DNA of 25,202 bases, taken from Limnoraphis robusta CS-951. Its GTDB lineage: Bacteria; Cyanobacteriota; Cyanobacteriia; Cyanobacteriales; Microcoleaceae. Both the position numbers and the translations under genes were made by a program. The notes under the pieces are model-generated. The model did not search any database. It was not told where the DNA came from and worked only from the letters and a program-made list of their open reading frames with translations. The stretch covers positions 1 to 25,202 of the forward strand of contig NZ_LATL02000263.1 of assembly GCF_000972705.2 (NCBI RefSeq). Reading direction: 5' to 3'. Below, one piece after another: positions 1 to 7,692 of the stretch (position 1 is its first letter; each line of letters begins with the position of its first letter).

Positions 1-438
1 TTTCGGTATGCCCTACCGTACTTGAGAAAAAAATGCTTGATTCTCTGTACTTGGTGCTTTAAGGTTTTATCTTGCCAAAGCATTTCTTGCAAGAACCCCA
101 TACCTTAAGTTTTCAAGGTTCATTGCATCGATTAGATGCTGGGTTTTTCAACTGGTTGAATACCCTGCCAGTTGAGTTATTATAGCATTTGAAAGAGCCT
201 TATATCCCCATACCTAAAAGGTAGGGGCGTGTGCGGCAATTTTTGGTAACAAGCTGTTGGATGTTAAAACATCCCTAAAAAGGATGATGATTTGATTTGG
301 GCGAGCATTGCCTTCACAATAAGATACCAGAAAGCGCATCTCTGCTTTCAGCTTTTTTTCACTCAGCCCGATCAGCCACATGATCCTGCGGCTTTGTTGC
401 CGACTTCCCCTCAGTCCCGTTCACCGACTCTCGGTTAA
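1..438. other. Structured non-coding region, possible IS200/IS605-type remnant
   Basis: No convincing gene is seen. The stretch is unusually rich in short inverted repeats: CGGTA/TACCG at 4-18, GCATC/GATGC at 125-139 with a 5-nt loop, CAACTGG/CCAGTTG at 149-155 and 168-174, and CCCCATACC/GGTAGGGG at about 208-230. Clustered small hairpins next to CCCC(A)TACC..GGTAGGGG are typical, from general knowledge, of the ends of IS200/IS605-type elements in cyanobacteria. No transposase frame survives in the window, so the assignment is an inference. The last part (300-438) lies just downstream of the peroxiredoxin stop and could hold its 3' end signals. Confidence 0.3.
208..230. repeat. Inverted repeat / hairpin CCCC(A)TACC..GGTAGGGG
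   Basis: CCCCATACC is followed by a TAAAA loop and GGTAGGGG, giving two 4-bp stems split by a bulged A. It resembles subterminal hairpins of IS200/IS605-type elements. No transposase gene is adjacent. Confidence 0.4.
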
Positions 439-975
439 TTATCGCCATTGAATTGACTCACCCACGGCTTCGGTGATCGAAGGTTCGATAACTTCTCCCT
501 GAAGCAATTGGGCGATCGCCTGTTTGAGATAGGGCCTACTGATTGACTCGGCTGAGTCTGGGTTATCATCAATTTGGCCACGATAACAGATAATGCCCTG
601 TTGATCCAGTAAGAAGGCTTCTGGAATGACACGCGCCCCAAAGCAATTCGCGACATCTTGAGTCACGTCCCGAATATAGGGAAAATTCAGGTGATTGCCT
701 TGGGCAAATTCCTTCATTTTCTCAAAATTGTCTTCTGGAGATCGGATCGCATCATTGGCGTTAATCCCCACCAGAGTGACACCTTGATCCGCATACTCCT
801 GTTGAAGCTGTTTGAGACGCTCAAGATACAAAAGCACATTAGAGCATTGGTTCGACATGAAAATCACAGCAACTGCCCTATACCTCTCTAAATATCGAGC
901 TAAATGATGCACCTCGCCATCTACTCCAGGCAGTTCAAAATCAGGAGCATAACTATTAATTGCAGTACCCTTCAT
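439..975 (-). CDS. Thioredoxin-fold peroxiredoxin-like protein (PRX-like1 type)
   Basis: Predicted cytosolic thiol-dependent reductase/peroxidase of the AhpC/TSA superfamily, 178 aa. The N-terminal APDFELPGVDG stretch (10-20) is the usual start of an AhpC/TSA domain. The redox site is in FMSNQCSNVLLYLERLK (39-55), followed by VTLVGINAND and, near the C terminus, the thioredoxin-fold cis-Pro region RVIPEAFLLD. This order matches the PRX-like1 group, in which the site is usually CNHCPYV; here the first Cys is Ser and the second (C44) is kept. The open frame extends 15 codons upstream to a GTG, but ATG at 975 places the conserved domain right at the N terminus. It lies in the same direction as the agmatinase and secernin genes, about 165 bp downstream. 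Substrate is unknown. Confidence 0.8.
   Translation of the reverse strand: MKGTAINSYAPDFELPGVDGEVHHLARYLERYRAVAVIFMSNQCSNVLLYLERLKQLQQEYADQGVTLVGINANDAIRSPEDNFEKMKEFAQGNHLNFPYIRDVTQDVANCFGARVIPEAFLLDQQGIICYRGQIDDNPDSAESISRPYLKQAIAQLLQGEVIEPSITEAVGESIQWR
511..520. repeat. HIP1 site (GGCGATCGCC), one of at least 13 in the window
   Basis: HIP1 octamers GCGATCGC also occur near 1417, 3008, 7163, 10860, 12588, 13597, 17133, 17376, 18260, 20315, 21430, 22070 and 22147. Such density is a cyanobacterial signature. None is seen between about 7.2 and 10.8 kb, the restriction-modification segment. Confidence 0.9.
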
Positions 976-1141
976 GTTTAGACGTATTGCCAAATCTCTA
1001 TCACAACAATAAACCAGCACGCACTCGTTTCAGTAGACCGATGCTCTAACCCCTACTTTAACTCACAATCTGAAAATCCCCTAATTCGTGACAGGGGAGG
1101 CGGAGGAAGTGGGGGAGAATTACCAGTTGAATTAAAAATCT

Positions 1142-2056
1142 CTACTGGAGTAAACCTGTCGCTAGGGCATGATATCCAATTAATTTATAAGTCAGTTTTG
1201 CGGATGTAAATTCAGAAACCACACAATCTGCTACAGGCGCCAACTCCATGACATCACAGCCAATAACAGTATGAGTGGTAAATAAACGCCGCAAAAATGC
1301 TAGCAAACCATACCAACTCAATCCTCCCGGTTCGGGTGTGCCGACTCCGGGCATGGAACTGGGGTCAATTCCATCTAAGTCTATCGTGAGAAAGACTCGT
1401 TTTGTGGGAATGGCGGCGATCGCTTTTTCGATCCAGTCGGGTTGAGTGGCGATGTCTCGCGCCCAAAATATGGGGAGTTGTTTTTCTTTGATTAAATTGG
1501 CTTCTTCGAGACACAAACTGCGAATTCCCACTTGAACTGTGGGTAGTCCCATCTCAACGACTCGCCGCATCACACAAGCATGATTGTGGATTGTCCCTTC
1601 ATATTCATAGCGTAAGTCGCCATGAGCGTCAATTTGAACGACGGTAAACGGTTCATCCGACAGTTGTTGGTACCCTGCGACGACTCCTGCGGTAATACTA
1701 TGTTCACCGCCCAAGGCAATCACAAATTTACCGGAACTTGCCAAATCATAAACGGTTTGTTGGGTAACTTGCAGCATTTGTTCTGATGAAACCGTTTGGC
1801 TGCGGGTATCAGCGATGGGAGAATGGGTGTAAATTCCCACTGCAAAACAGACTTCGCACTGGAGTTCGTCATCGTAGCATTCAAGCTGATGAGAGGCATC
1901 TAATAGGGCTTCTGGGCCGTTTTGACAGCCTTTGCGGTAACTGGTTGTTGCTTCAAAGGGAATCGGTAAAATGGCAATCTGGGCGGTTTCGGCGTCGGGT
2001 ACAATTTCTGAACCTAAAAAATCAACGAGGGAAGTTGAGGTTAGGGTTGATGTCAT
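1142..2056 (-). CDS. speB: Agmatinase-type ureohydrolase
   Basis: Mn-dependent ureohydrolase, 304 aa, most likely agmatinase (agmatine to putrescine plus urea) in polyamine synthesis. The metal-binding set of the arginase/agmatinase family is complete: GGEHS (H119), QIDAHGD (D143, H145, D147) and TIDLDGIDP (D226, D228), followed by TPEPGGL. The short HNHACVMRR segment is also typical. ATG at 2056 is preferred over the upstream in-frame TTG at 2068 because neither has a clear Shine-Dalgarno site and ATG is the ordinary codon. The length fits agmatinases better than the longer cyanobacterial guanidine hydrolases (Sll1077 type), but paralogues acting on other guanidino compounds cannot be excluded. 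It follows the secernin-like gene after 75 bp. Confidence 0.85.
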   Translation of the reverse strand: MTSTLTSTSLVDFLGSEIVPDAETAQIAILPIPFEATTSYRKGCQNGPEALLDASHQLECYDDELQCEVCFAVGIYTHSPIADTRSQTVSSEQMLQVTQQTVYDLASSGKFVIALGGEHSITAGVVAGYQQLSDEPFTVVQIDAHGDLRYEYEGTIHNHACVMRRVVEMGLPTVQVGIRSLCLEEANLIKEKQLPIFWARDIATQPDWIEKAIAAIPTKRVFLTIDLDGIDPSSMPGVGTPEPGGLSWYGLLAFLRRLFTTHTVIGCDVMELAPVADCVVSEFTSAKLTYKLIGYHALATGLLQ

Positions 2057-2131
2057 CGGGGTAATCAATCGGTAACTAGGGGTTGAATAATATCACCCTA
2101 GATTTTGACATATTTAGAACGGATCATAGAA

Positions 2132-3082
2132 CTAGATTCGGTTTCGGATTGAATGTTGTACCAATGTATTGCTAAAGGTTTTCTGCTTGTATTCTTGTTC
2201 ACAGGGATGAGGCTGTTCGATGAACCAATGTTCGCATCCTGCTGAAGAGAGAGAAGAGATTTGACTTCCGGTGGTTTCAAATTTGCCGTGCATACAAATA
2301 TTGCCTTTATGATCGCGTAAAATGGCTTGAGCGGTATCGAGTGTAAATTCACCTTCGTTAAGTTGACACAAGAGTTGAACCCGTCCTTCTCGGGAGTCGT
2401 GAGAGGGAACCTGTAGCCCACCTTCGGAAAAAATCTGAGCAAAATCAAAATCTTTTTCTCCTTTGCACCATCCCATTTCTATCGCGTAAGGAATCAGTTG
2501 AGGATGTCGTAAATCGCCTTGATTACGAATACTCAAATCATTAGAAATAGAACGAGTTCCGCTTGTAACCTGTTCAGCTATCCAATATTGACCTGCTGTT
2601 TCTAAAACCCATGCTTCTGTCGGATCAGCTATTATAAATGAGTTGTGATAAATCAGGGCAAAATGTTCGGCACTGTTTCCCCCTTGTCCATATTGTTCTA
2701 ATAATTCTACTATACAATTTAGGGCTAAACTGGCAGTAGGGGAACGTTCTAGGGCGAGTCGCAATAAATCCATCCCCAACAAACCCGCACTATAATAAGG
2801 TTCAGTCGTCCAAACCGCTTCATTTCCGATGACAACTCCACACTCATTTGCACCCATTTCCGCCCCCCACATCCAGCGAGGTTTTGATAATATTAACGCT
2901 AATGTTTGGTTAACTTGAGGAATAGAAAGATAGGTACATTCTACTAATTCACCGGGAGGATGAGTCGTCGCGGGAATTGTCACCACATCTTGAATTTCTC
3001 CTTGTGGGCGATCGCTATTTTTGCCAAAAATAACATCCCCATTGAGTGTAGTATCGGCTAAGGCAACGAAGGTATCACACAT
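2132..3082 (-). CDS. Secernin / C69-family Ntn hydrolase-like protein, short C terminus
   Basis: 316-aa protein of the secernin/peptidase C69 family. It begins MCDTFVAL, so Cys2 would become the N-terminal nucleophile of an Ntn hydrolase after Met removal; GKNSDR (20-25) is the second family hallmark. Later segments SKPRWMWGAEMGANECGVVIGNEAV, the SHDSREG region and KGNICMHGKFETTGSQISSL follow the family order (positions about 66-275). Relative to secernins of about 400 aa the protein stops early: after the HWFIEQPHPCEQ motif near residue 295 only about 20 residues remain, with no family resemblance. Another frame (down to 2098) does not restore it. It may be a natural short form, or a C-terminal deletion with the agmatinase gene now placed 75 bp downstream. 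Substrate unknown; cytosolic. Confidence 0.7.
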   Translation of the reverse strand: MCDTFVALADTTLNGDVIFGKNSDRPQGEIQDVVTIPATTHPPGELVECTYLSIPQVNQTLALILSKPRWMWGAEMGANECGVVIGNEAVWTTEPYYSAGLLGMDLLRLALERSPTASLALNCIVELLEQYGQGGNSAEHFALIYHNSFIIADPTEAWVLETAGQYWIAEQVTSGTRSISNDLSIRNQGDLRHPQLIPYAIEMGWCKGEKDFDFAQIFSEGGLQVPSHDSREGRVQLLCQLNEGEFTLDTAQAILRDHKGNICMHGKFETTGSQISSLSSAGCEHWFIEQPHPCEQEYKQKTFSNTLVQHSIRNRI

Positions 3083-3252
3083 CGCAACAAATTCCCCTGA
3101 ATTTAGTCTTTACTTATTTTGTCTCGTTCACCTGTCGATCTACAGTCCCAAATATTAATGTTTTCTTTAAATTTTTGGCTGGACTCCAATACTCTTGATT
3201 TTTGATTCATTTCATAATGACTTAAGTCCGGTTTTAATTAATTCTGGCAAAA

Positions 3253-3573
3253 TCAGAAATTGTCAAAATCCTGCCAATCCTGAAGATTGGTTTGAATCCG
3301 ATTTACAGAATTTTGCAGTTCTTTTAACAAACTGTCTATTTTCTGGATAAACTCTCGTTCTTCGGCGTTGAATTTCCCCTTTTCCGCTTGAATTTCTAAC
3401 TGTGACTTGGAAAGCAGAAACCGAATCAAAGGATCTAGATTAGATAAATTTTCGAGCGGTAAACTTGTTAATTGTTCAAAAATAGACAGATAATTTGCAA
3501 AGTTTAAATCGCCATATAAATCAGTATAATTGCTAGGATTATTGCTATCGTTAATGCAGCTTGAGTCGTTGTT
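3253..3573 (-). CDS. 106-codon open tail reachable by -1 frameshift from the upstream tail-anchored protein gene
   Basis: Open minus-strand frame from the A9 run to TGA at 3253-3255, 106 codons. It reads like protein: GDLNFANYLSIFEQLTSLPL, then a charged, heptad-like helix including FNAEEREFIQKIDSLLKELQ, ending in DWQDFDNF. There is no ATG or GTG anywhere in the frame; the first TTG is at 3429 without a Shine-Dalgarno site, and the frame is closed upstream by TAG at 3598-3600. The frame is the -1 frame of the 256-aa gene, and that gene carries A AAA AAA in the correct codon phase at 3579-3573. Options are -1 ribosomal slippage, transcript slippage, a rare start codon coupled to the upstream stop at 3504, or a decayed gene. 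Slippage would give a soluble 340-aa product without the membrane anchor. Confidence 0.4.
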   Translation of the reverse strand, partial: NNDSSCINDSNNPSNYTDLYGDLNFANYLSIFEQLTSLPLENLSNLDPLIRFLLSKSQLEIQAEKGKFNAEEREFIQKIDSLLKELQNSVNRIQTNLQDWQDFDNF

Positions 3574-4274
3574 TTTTTTTCTTTGGACAGAGCGGAGCTA
3601 GAAGTTGGAGAGGCTAACAATTGATTGCTATGGGGGATAATTTCCCATTCTTCACTTTCTATTCTATCAGACAAACCCCGCCATACTCCCGACGAACTTA
3701 AAGCCGATCTGGCTTTTAAGGTGGTGATAATTATCAAAAAACCATCTCTTGAGGGGATAGAAGATTTTTGCAGTTCTTCGGCTAATTCTTGGCGTAATTT
3801 GGGGCAATTTTTACCCAGTTTACAAACGGTTTCTGCTGGCTGAGATTCTAGATTTTCGGGAGATCCTAACTGTTCAATTGCGTTTTTATTAACTTGAAAA
3901 CCGTATTCTCCGCCGATGCTAATCGCTAGATCAATTTCTGATTCTAGTTTATTTTTTAACGCCTGAATAGCGAGATAACGCAATTTGTTTTCGGCTTCTT
4001 CTGAGTTATAATCAACCCAAGCGATAGAATTTCTAACGGAGCGACCCATAAAATCTGCACGTTCTTCTCTGGCTTTTAATCCTGTTACAAGTAAGAGTAA
4101 ATTAGAACCTTTACGGGCAAGAATAATTGAAGGTTTTTGATGATCGATAACGGTTTCAACACGTACTTCTGTAAAAATGGGTGGAGTTTCGCGAATCAGA
4201 CTCTCTGTTTTGATTTTAAACCAAGAATAATCTTGATCTTCTTTTTGACCTCGACTCAGAATGTAAATAGTCAT
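3504..4274 (-). CDS. Tail-anchored protein of the GTPase operon, function unknown
   Basis: I do not recognise the family. The 256-aa protein has a mixed alpha/beta N-terminal part (MTIYILSRGQ..), with the hydrophobic strand LLLLVTGLKAREERADF (60-75) and a related later stretch FLIIITTLKARSALSSSG (179-195). The two similar 'strand-LKAR' segments suggest an internally repeated fold. A Ser/Lys-rich linker (222-237) leads to one C-terminal hydrophobic segment (about 238-256, AALTIAIILAIILIYMAI), which looks like a tail anchor with the bulk of the protein in the cytosol. A strong Shine-Dalgarno site AGAGGA lies 7 nt before the ATG. It is 41 bp downstream of the second GTPase gene and is surely co-transcribed, so it is probably the membrane-linked partner of the two GTPases. 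The linker contains the A9 run described for the downstream tail. Confidence 0.75.
   Translation of the reverse strand: MTIYILSRGQKEDQDYSWFKIKTESLIRETPPIFTEVRVETVIDHQKPSIILARKGSNLLLLVTGLKAREERADFMGRSVRNSIAWVDYNSEEAENKLRYLAIQALKNKLESEIDLAISIGGEYGFQVNKNAIEQLGSPENLESQPAETVCKLGKNCPKLRQELAEELQKSSIPSRDGFLIIITTLKARSALSSSGVWRGLSDRIESEEWEIIPHSNQLLASPTSSSALSKEKKTTTQAALTIAIILAIILIYMAI
3572..3580 (-). promoter_or_regulatory. A9 slippery run, A AAA AAA in frame
   Basis: On the minus strand nine consecutive A follow G3581 in codons GAA AAA AAA ACA (K-E-K-K-T, residues 231-235). The heptamer A AAA AAA is phased exactly as X XXY YYZ for -1 slippage, and the -1 frame is open for 106 codons. No upstream Shine-Dalgarno-like stimulator is evident, so transcriptional slippage is an equally good mechanism. 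Confidence 0.4.
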
Positions 4275-4315
4275 CGTTTGTTCCTCTAAATTTTTAAACT
4301 GTGTTTAAATCTATT

Positions 4316-5311
4316 TTAAATCTTTAACCATTGCTCACCTTTCAACACCACAAAACCATCACTGGTTTTACAGCTATTGGCAAATTGTTTAACTGCGGTT
4401 CTCAGGTAAGCATCCAGACTAAACCAATCCCGCAAAAAGTTAAAAATTCCCCAACTTTTTGAACGATCATCAAAATGTAATTTGAGCAAAAATCGCAAAA
4501 GATATCTGAGAGGTTGTTCGCTATCTTTCGGACTATATTGAGCATCGTGTCGGGTTTTACGGAAGTAGAAATGAGGATTTTTCTGTTCATCGTATTCAAC
4601 CCGAGAAAAGATCACACTTCCCACCGTTTGAACGGGAGTAATAACACTCGCTATCCAAGGGCTAACTTTCTCAGAATCAAAAAATTGAATTAAATTTTCA
4701 TAACTCTTTTTCACCCGTTCTATTAACTCTTTTGACTGCTTTTCATCTTTTAAATATTTCTCGCACTTGATTGGAGCAAAAATCACCAACCGGGGGGAAT
4801 CTAAGCCTTGATAAGCGGCATTGAATAAGTCTTTAATTTGTTGGGGTCGATTAACTTTTTCGTTCAAAATCCCTTTTGGATCTTCCATCAATGCCGGAGC
4901 GTCAATTGCAATTAAAACCGCTACAGATTCTCGCAACAGTGTTCTGACAAATTCTCTTTCTTCTTTCGAGGCTTTGCTTCCCAAATAGCCGCCCGGATAA
5001 TCTCTAAACCGCAGTTGTAAGGAAGGTTTCTCTCCTTTTCGACCCAAACCAAAGGTAAAAGAACGCAAAGAATCCGGGCCAGAAATGGCTTCTGTTCCTT
5101 GAATTCCCATTCTTCCTCTCGGTTCAAATACATCCAATAAACTCTTGAGATCGACTAAGTTATCTTGCAAAATTGCCGAGCTTTCATCATCGGGAGTTAG
5201 CTGTAAATCCGTCGAACCTATATTACTCTCAAACTGCTCATACATGGCGGTGATAAGTGTTGTTTTACCGACTCCACTGGGGCCGAGCATTGTAATTTGA
5301 AGTTCCTGCAT
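4316..5311 (-). CDS. P-loop GTPase of a putative conflict/defence operon (DO-GTPase-like)
   Basis: 331-aa small GTPase-like protein. The P-loop GPSGVGKTT (10-18) is followed by a long region rich in acidic residues and the switch II motif RFRDYPGG (D104-G107). Hydrophobic strand AVLIAIDAPAL (131-141) and LVIFAPIKCEKYL (175-187) follow; the latter sits where NKxD is expected but reads IKCE, keeping only the Lys. The C-terminal third (ASVITPVQTVGSVIFSRVEYD, then the helix YLLRFLLKLHF) has no motif I know. This pattern resembles the 'double-GTPase' (DO-GTPase) families described in NTP-dependent prokaryotic conflict systems; that is a resemblance from memory, not a proven assignment. Shine-Dalgarno AGGA lies 8 nt before ATG. 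The gene is 12 bp downstream of the large GTPase gene, so the two are tightly coupled. Confidence 0.75.
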   Translation of the reverse strand: MQELQITMLGPSGVGKTTLITAMYEQFESNIGSTDLQLTPDDESSAILQDNLVDLKSLLDVFEPRGRMGIQGTEAISGPDSLRSFTFGLGRKGEKPSLQLRFRDYPGGYLGSKASKEEREFVRTLLRESVAVLIAIDAPALMEDPKGILNEKVNRPQQIKDLFNAAYQGLDSPRLVIFAPIKCEKYLKDEKQSKELIERVKKSYENLIQFFDSEKVSPWIASVITPVQTVGSVIFSRVEYDEQKNPHFYFRKTRHDAQYSPKDSEQPLRYLLRFLLKLHFDDRSKSWGIFNFLRDWFSLDAYLRTAVKQFANSCKTSDGFVVLKGEQWLKI

Positions 5312-5323
5312 TTGTATCCTAAA

Positions 5324-7525
5324 TTAATCCAAAAACGTCATTAAATTTAATGGGTTGGCTGCCGTTGCTCGTTCAACAGAATCCATCCATTCTCGTCGAG
5401 TTCGTGTCCGTTCTCCCAACTGTTCAAATTCGTTAGGCCAAACATCGTGACGAATTTCTTCTAAGAAAATACGCCATTCATTTTTTACTTCTTTCGCTCG
5501 CAATACCCGATCCATAAATTCTTCTACGATAGCAAATCCGGCTTGACTCGGTTCGGCTAATAAATCATCTAAGGCTCGTTCGCATTTATAAACGGCTTCT
5601 GCTTGCAGAGATTTTAGACAATTTAAGACTTCTTGAGCGTTGGGAGAAGGAGAAAGTTGCAGGGAGGTTTCATCGGGGGTTAAATCATCAAGATGTTGGC
5701 GAATTCTGTGTTGAATTAAGCCTCGATAGGAGAGTTCAAAGTCTGCTAAAATTTTAAAGCCTCGCCACAATTCACTCGGTTTATTTTCGACGATTTCTTC
5801 TGGAATCAGTTCGGAAATTTTTTTCAAGAATTCTACCCCGGTACTCTCGGTTAAACTGCCCAAACGACCCCGCTCTATTAACACTTGAGCGACTTGAGAT
5901 TTTACCCGATCTAATCCTCGTTTTAATCCTTCATCTAGGGATAAGAAATGTTGAGATAAATGGGAGCGAACTTCGTTGAGATATTCATAATAAGCGTTGG
6001 GATAGCCGCCCACACCATCACGCTTGCGATTAATTTCGGCTTCGGTGGGAATACCCGCATCTTCTCGACAGGCTTTAATAGTGTTTTCTACTTGTTGCTT
6101 GAAGTCGGCATCTTGTACATCCCGTTGTTCTCTGAGTTCTCGCAAAAGGGCTTCTAAACCTGTGGTTAAATCTTCCCAAAGTCGATCAAATAAGGTCACA
6201 AATAAGGGAAACCAATTGTCGCGTCCGGTGACTCGTTCTAGGGCTTTTTCGGCTTTTTCAAGTTCGGAAGAAACGGTCTTTTGCAGTTGAATTAAACGGT
6301 CTTGAGTTGAGGAGGCGTATTCAGCATCTAAAGCGGACATTTTACTCGCTAAATAGTTGAGAATTGGCTCTAGAATTTGTTGATTTACGGTTTCTACATC
6401 CGCACAGTTGGCAATCATATGATCGACCACATATAAATGCTTTTCTTCGCGAGTATTTGCCAGGTCTTGACAATAGAGGGAGTTGTCTGTAATTAAGGAA
6501 TTATTATCTGTACGATTGAGAACAAGAAATGACCAAAGTTTTATGGGAAGTTCGGTGAGTGCAGAACTGGCAATATCATACAGTTTAACATCAACATCTG
6601 CCCAATATTCTCTGGGAGGTCGGGGCATTCTCACGAATAAAACAATATCAACATCTTGTCCGAGGGTTTTGATTAATCGTTCTTCATCTCCGAGTCCAGT
6701 ATCACCCAATCCGGGCATATCAATTAAGGCAATTTGTCCGACATCGGAGTTGGGAAAAGTACAAACAATTTTGGCTTCTCGAACGGCTAAATAATTTACA
6801 TGAACACGATTTCCACTCGGATCATCTTGAGCAATATATTCTCTAATTTGAGACTTGGGAATGCGACGGGGCGAAGGTTCGCCAAACAGATGACGGTATT
6901 TTTCGAGGTTTGTATGGTAGCGACGCAAGTGTTCGTACATCGCCCCACATTCGGCTTGTTTAGAGAGGTTTATCGGTAAATCTGGAAGCGGTTGGGTGGC
7001 AAATTCTTCTAAACTTAAAGGTTTGGCTCCTAGATAAAGTTTATCGTAATAAGGGGCAATTATTTCTTGTAAAAAACTTCGCTCGGTATGAAACCAAACT
7101 TCTCCATAAGTATCAACGCTGGGATTATGGTAAATTGTACTGCGAACTCCGGTACAATGTTGGCGATCGCCTGTGGGAATTTCCGAGGTTGTTAGACCTG
7201 ACAAACTTTGTAATAAACGGCTTTTTCCCTGTCCCGCACGTCCGACTACACCAATATTGAGAGTATTACGAGAAAAACGGGATTTGAGTTGATTTAAAGC
7301 CAGCAATTCCGATTCAATACTTCTGATAATTAACGAGCAATCAATTTCTTTTAAATCTCCGCTTACATAGGAATCATTAACTGTTGTCAGAAGGTGATTT
7401 CGGTGTTCTTGAAGACGTTCAAATTGAGTGGAAAGTGATCGAAGATTCTTCTCAACTTTTTCGATTCTCAAGGCGAGAGGCTGACGTTGGTTAATAATGC
7501 TGGCAATCTGGGCAGCTCTATTCAT
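5324..7525 (-). CDS. Large dynamin-like GTPase, first gene of the operon
   Basis: 733-aa GTPase. A coiled-coil-prone N terminus (about 17-85) precedes the P-loop GVVGRAGQGKS (92-102). T126 in HCTGVRST may be the switch I Thr. Switch II is LIDMPGLGDTG (267-277), and NRTD (337-340) is the nucleotide-specificity motif. After the G domain come about 390 residues, mostly helical and charged with repeated Glu/Arg/Lys heptads, as in the stalk of bacterial dynamin-like or 50-kDa dynamin-type GTPases. No membrane segment or signal peptide is seen. It would bind and hydrolyse GTP and probably oligomerise. It is the promoter-proximal gene of a tight three-gene minus-strand set and faces a restriction enzyme gene across a 167-bp gap. 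A role in defence is inferred from context; cell-structural roles are possible. Confidence 0.8.
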   Translation of the reverse strand: MNRAAQIASIINQRQPLALRIEKVEKNLRSLSTQFERLQEHRNHLLTTVNDSYVSGDLKEIDCSLIIRSIESELLALNQLKSRFSRNTLNIGVVGRAGQGKSRLLQSLSGLTTSEIPTGDRQHCTGVRSTIYHNPSVDTYGEVWFHTERSFLQEIIAPYYDKLYLGAKPLSLEEFATQPLPDLPINLSKQAECGAMYEHLRRYHTNLEKYRHLFGEPSPRRIPKSQIREYIAQDDPSGNRVHVNYLAVREAKIVCTFPNSDVGQIALIDMPGLGDTGLGDEERLIKTLGQDVDIVLFVRMPRPPREYWADVDVKLYDIASSALTELPIKLWSFLVLNRTDNNSLITDNSLYCQDLANTREEKHLYVVDHMIANCADVETVNQQILEPILNYLASKMSALDAEYASSTQDRLIQLQKTVSSELEKAEKALERVTGRDNWFPLFVTLFDRLWEDLTTGLEALLRELREQRDVQDADFKQQVENTIKACREDAGIPTEAEINRKRDGVGGYPNAYYEYLNEVRSHLSQHFLSLDEGLKRGLDRVKSQVAQVLIERGRLGSLTESTGVEFLKKISELIPEEIVENKPSELWRGFKILADFELSYRGLIQHRIRQHLDDLTPDETSLQLSPSPNAQEVLNCLKSLQAEAVYKCERALDDLLAEPSQAGFAIVEEFMDRVLRAKEVKNEWRIFLEEIRHDVWPNEFEQLGERTRTRREWMDSVERATAANPLNLMTFLD

Positions 7526-7651
7526 GGGGATGGCTTTCGGATTCCAGGATGATGCAATTAATCATAACTTAAATTTGGCAAACTTGTGTATATTATCGTT
7601 AAATTTATTGATCGTGCGCTTGATTTATATTCATCTTAATCAGCCAACCTG

Positions 7652-7657
7652 TATAAT
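7652..7657 (+). promoter_or_regulatory. Candidate -10 box TATAAT for the restriction gene
   Basis: A perfect TATAAT lies 35 bp upstream of the TTG start at 7693. No good -35 hexamer at 16-18 bp is present (TTGATT at 7620-7625 is too far), so a weak or activator-dependent promoter is plausible. Confidence 0.35.
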
Positions 7658-7692
7658 ATCTATCCATTAAAGCAATAAACGAGGTGTATCTC

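Noticed and set aside
2098..2448. Frameshift rescuing the secernin C terminus
   Set aside because: The alternative frame does not resemble the family end.
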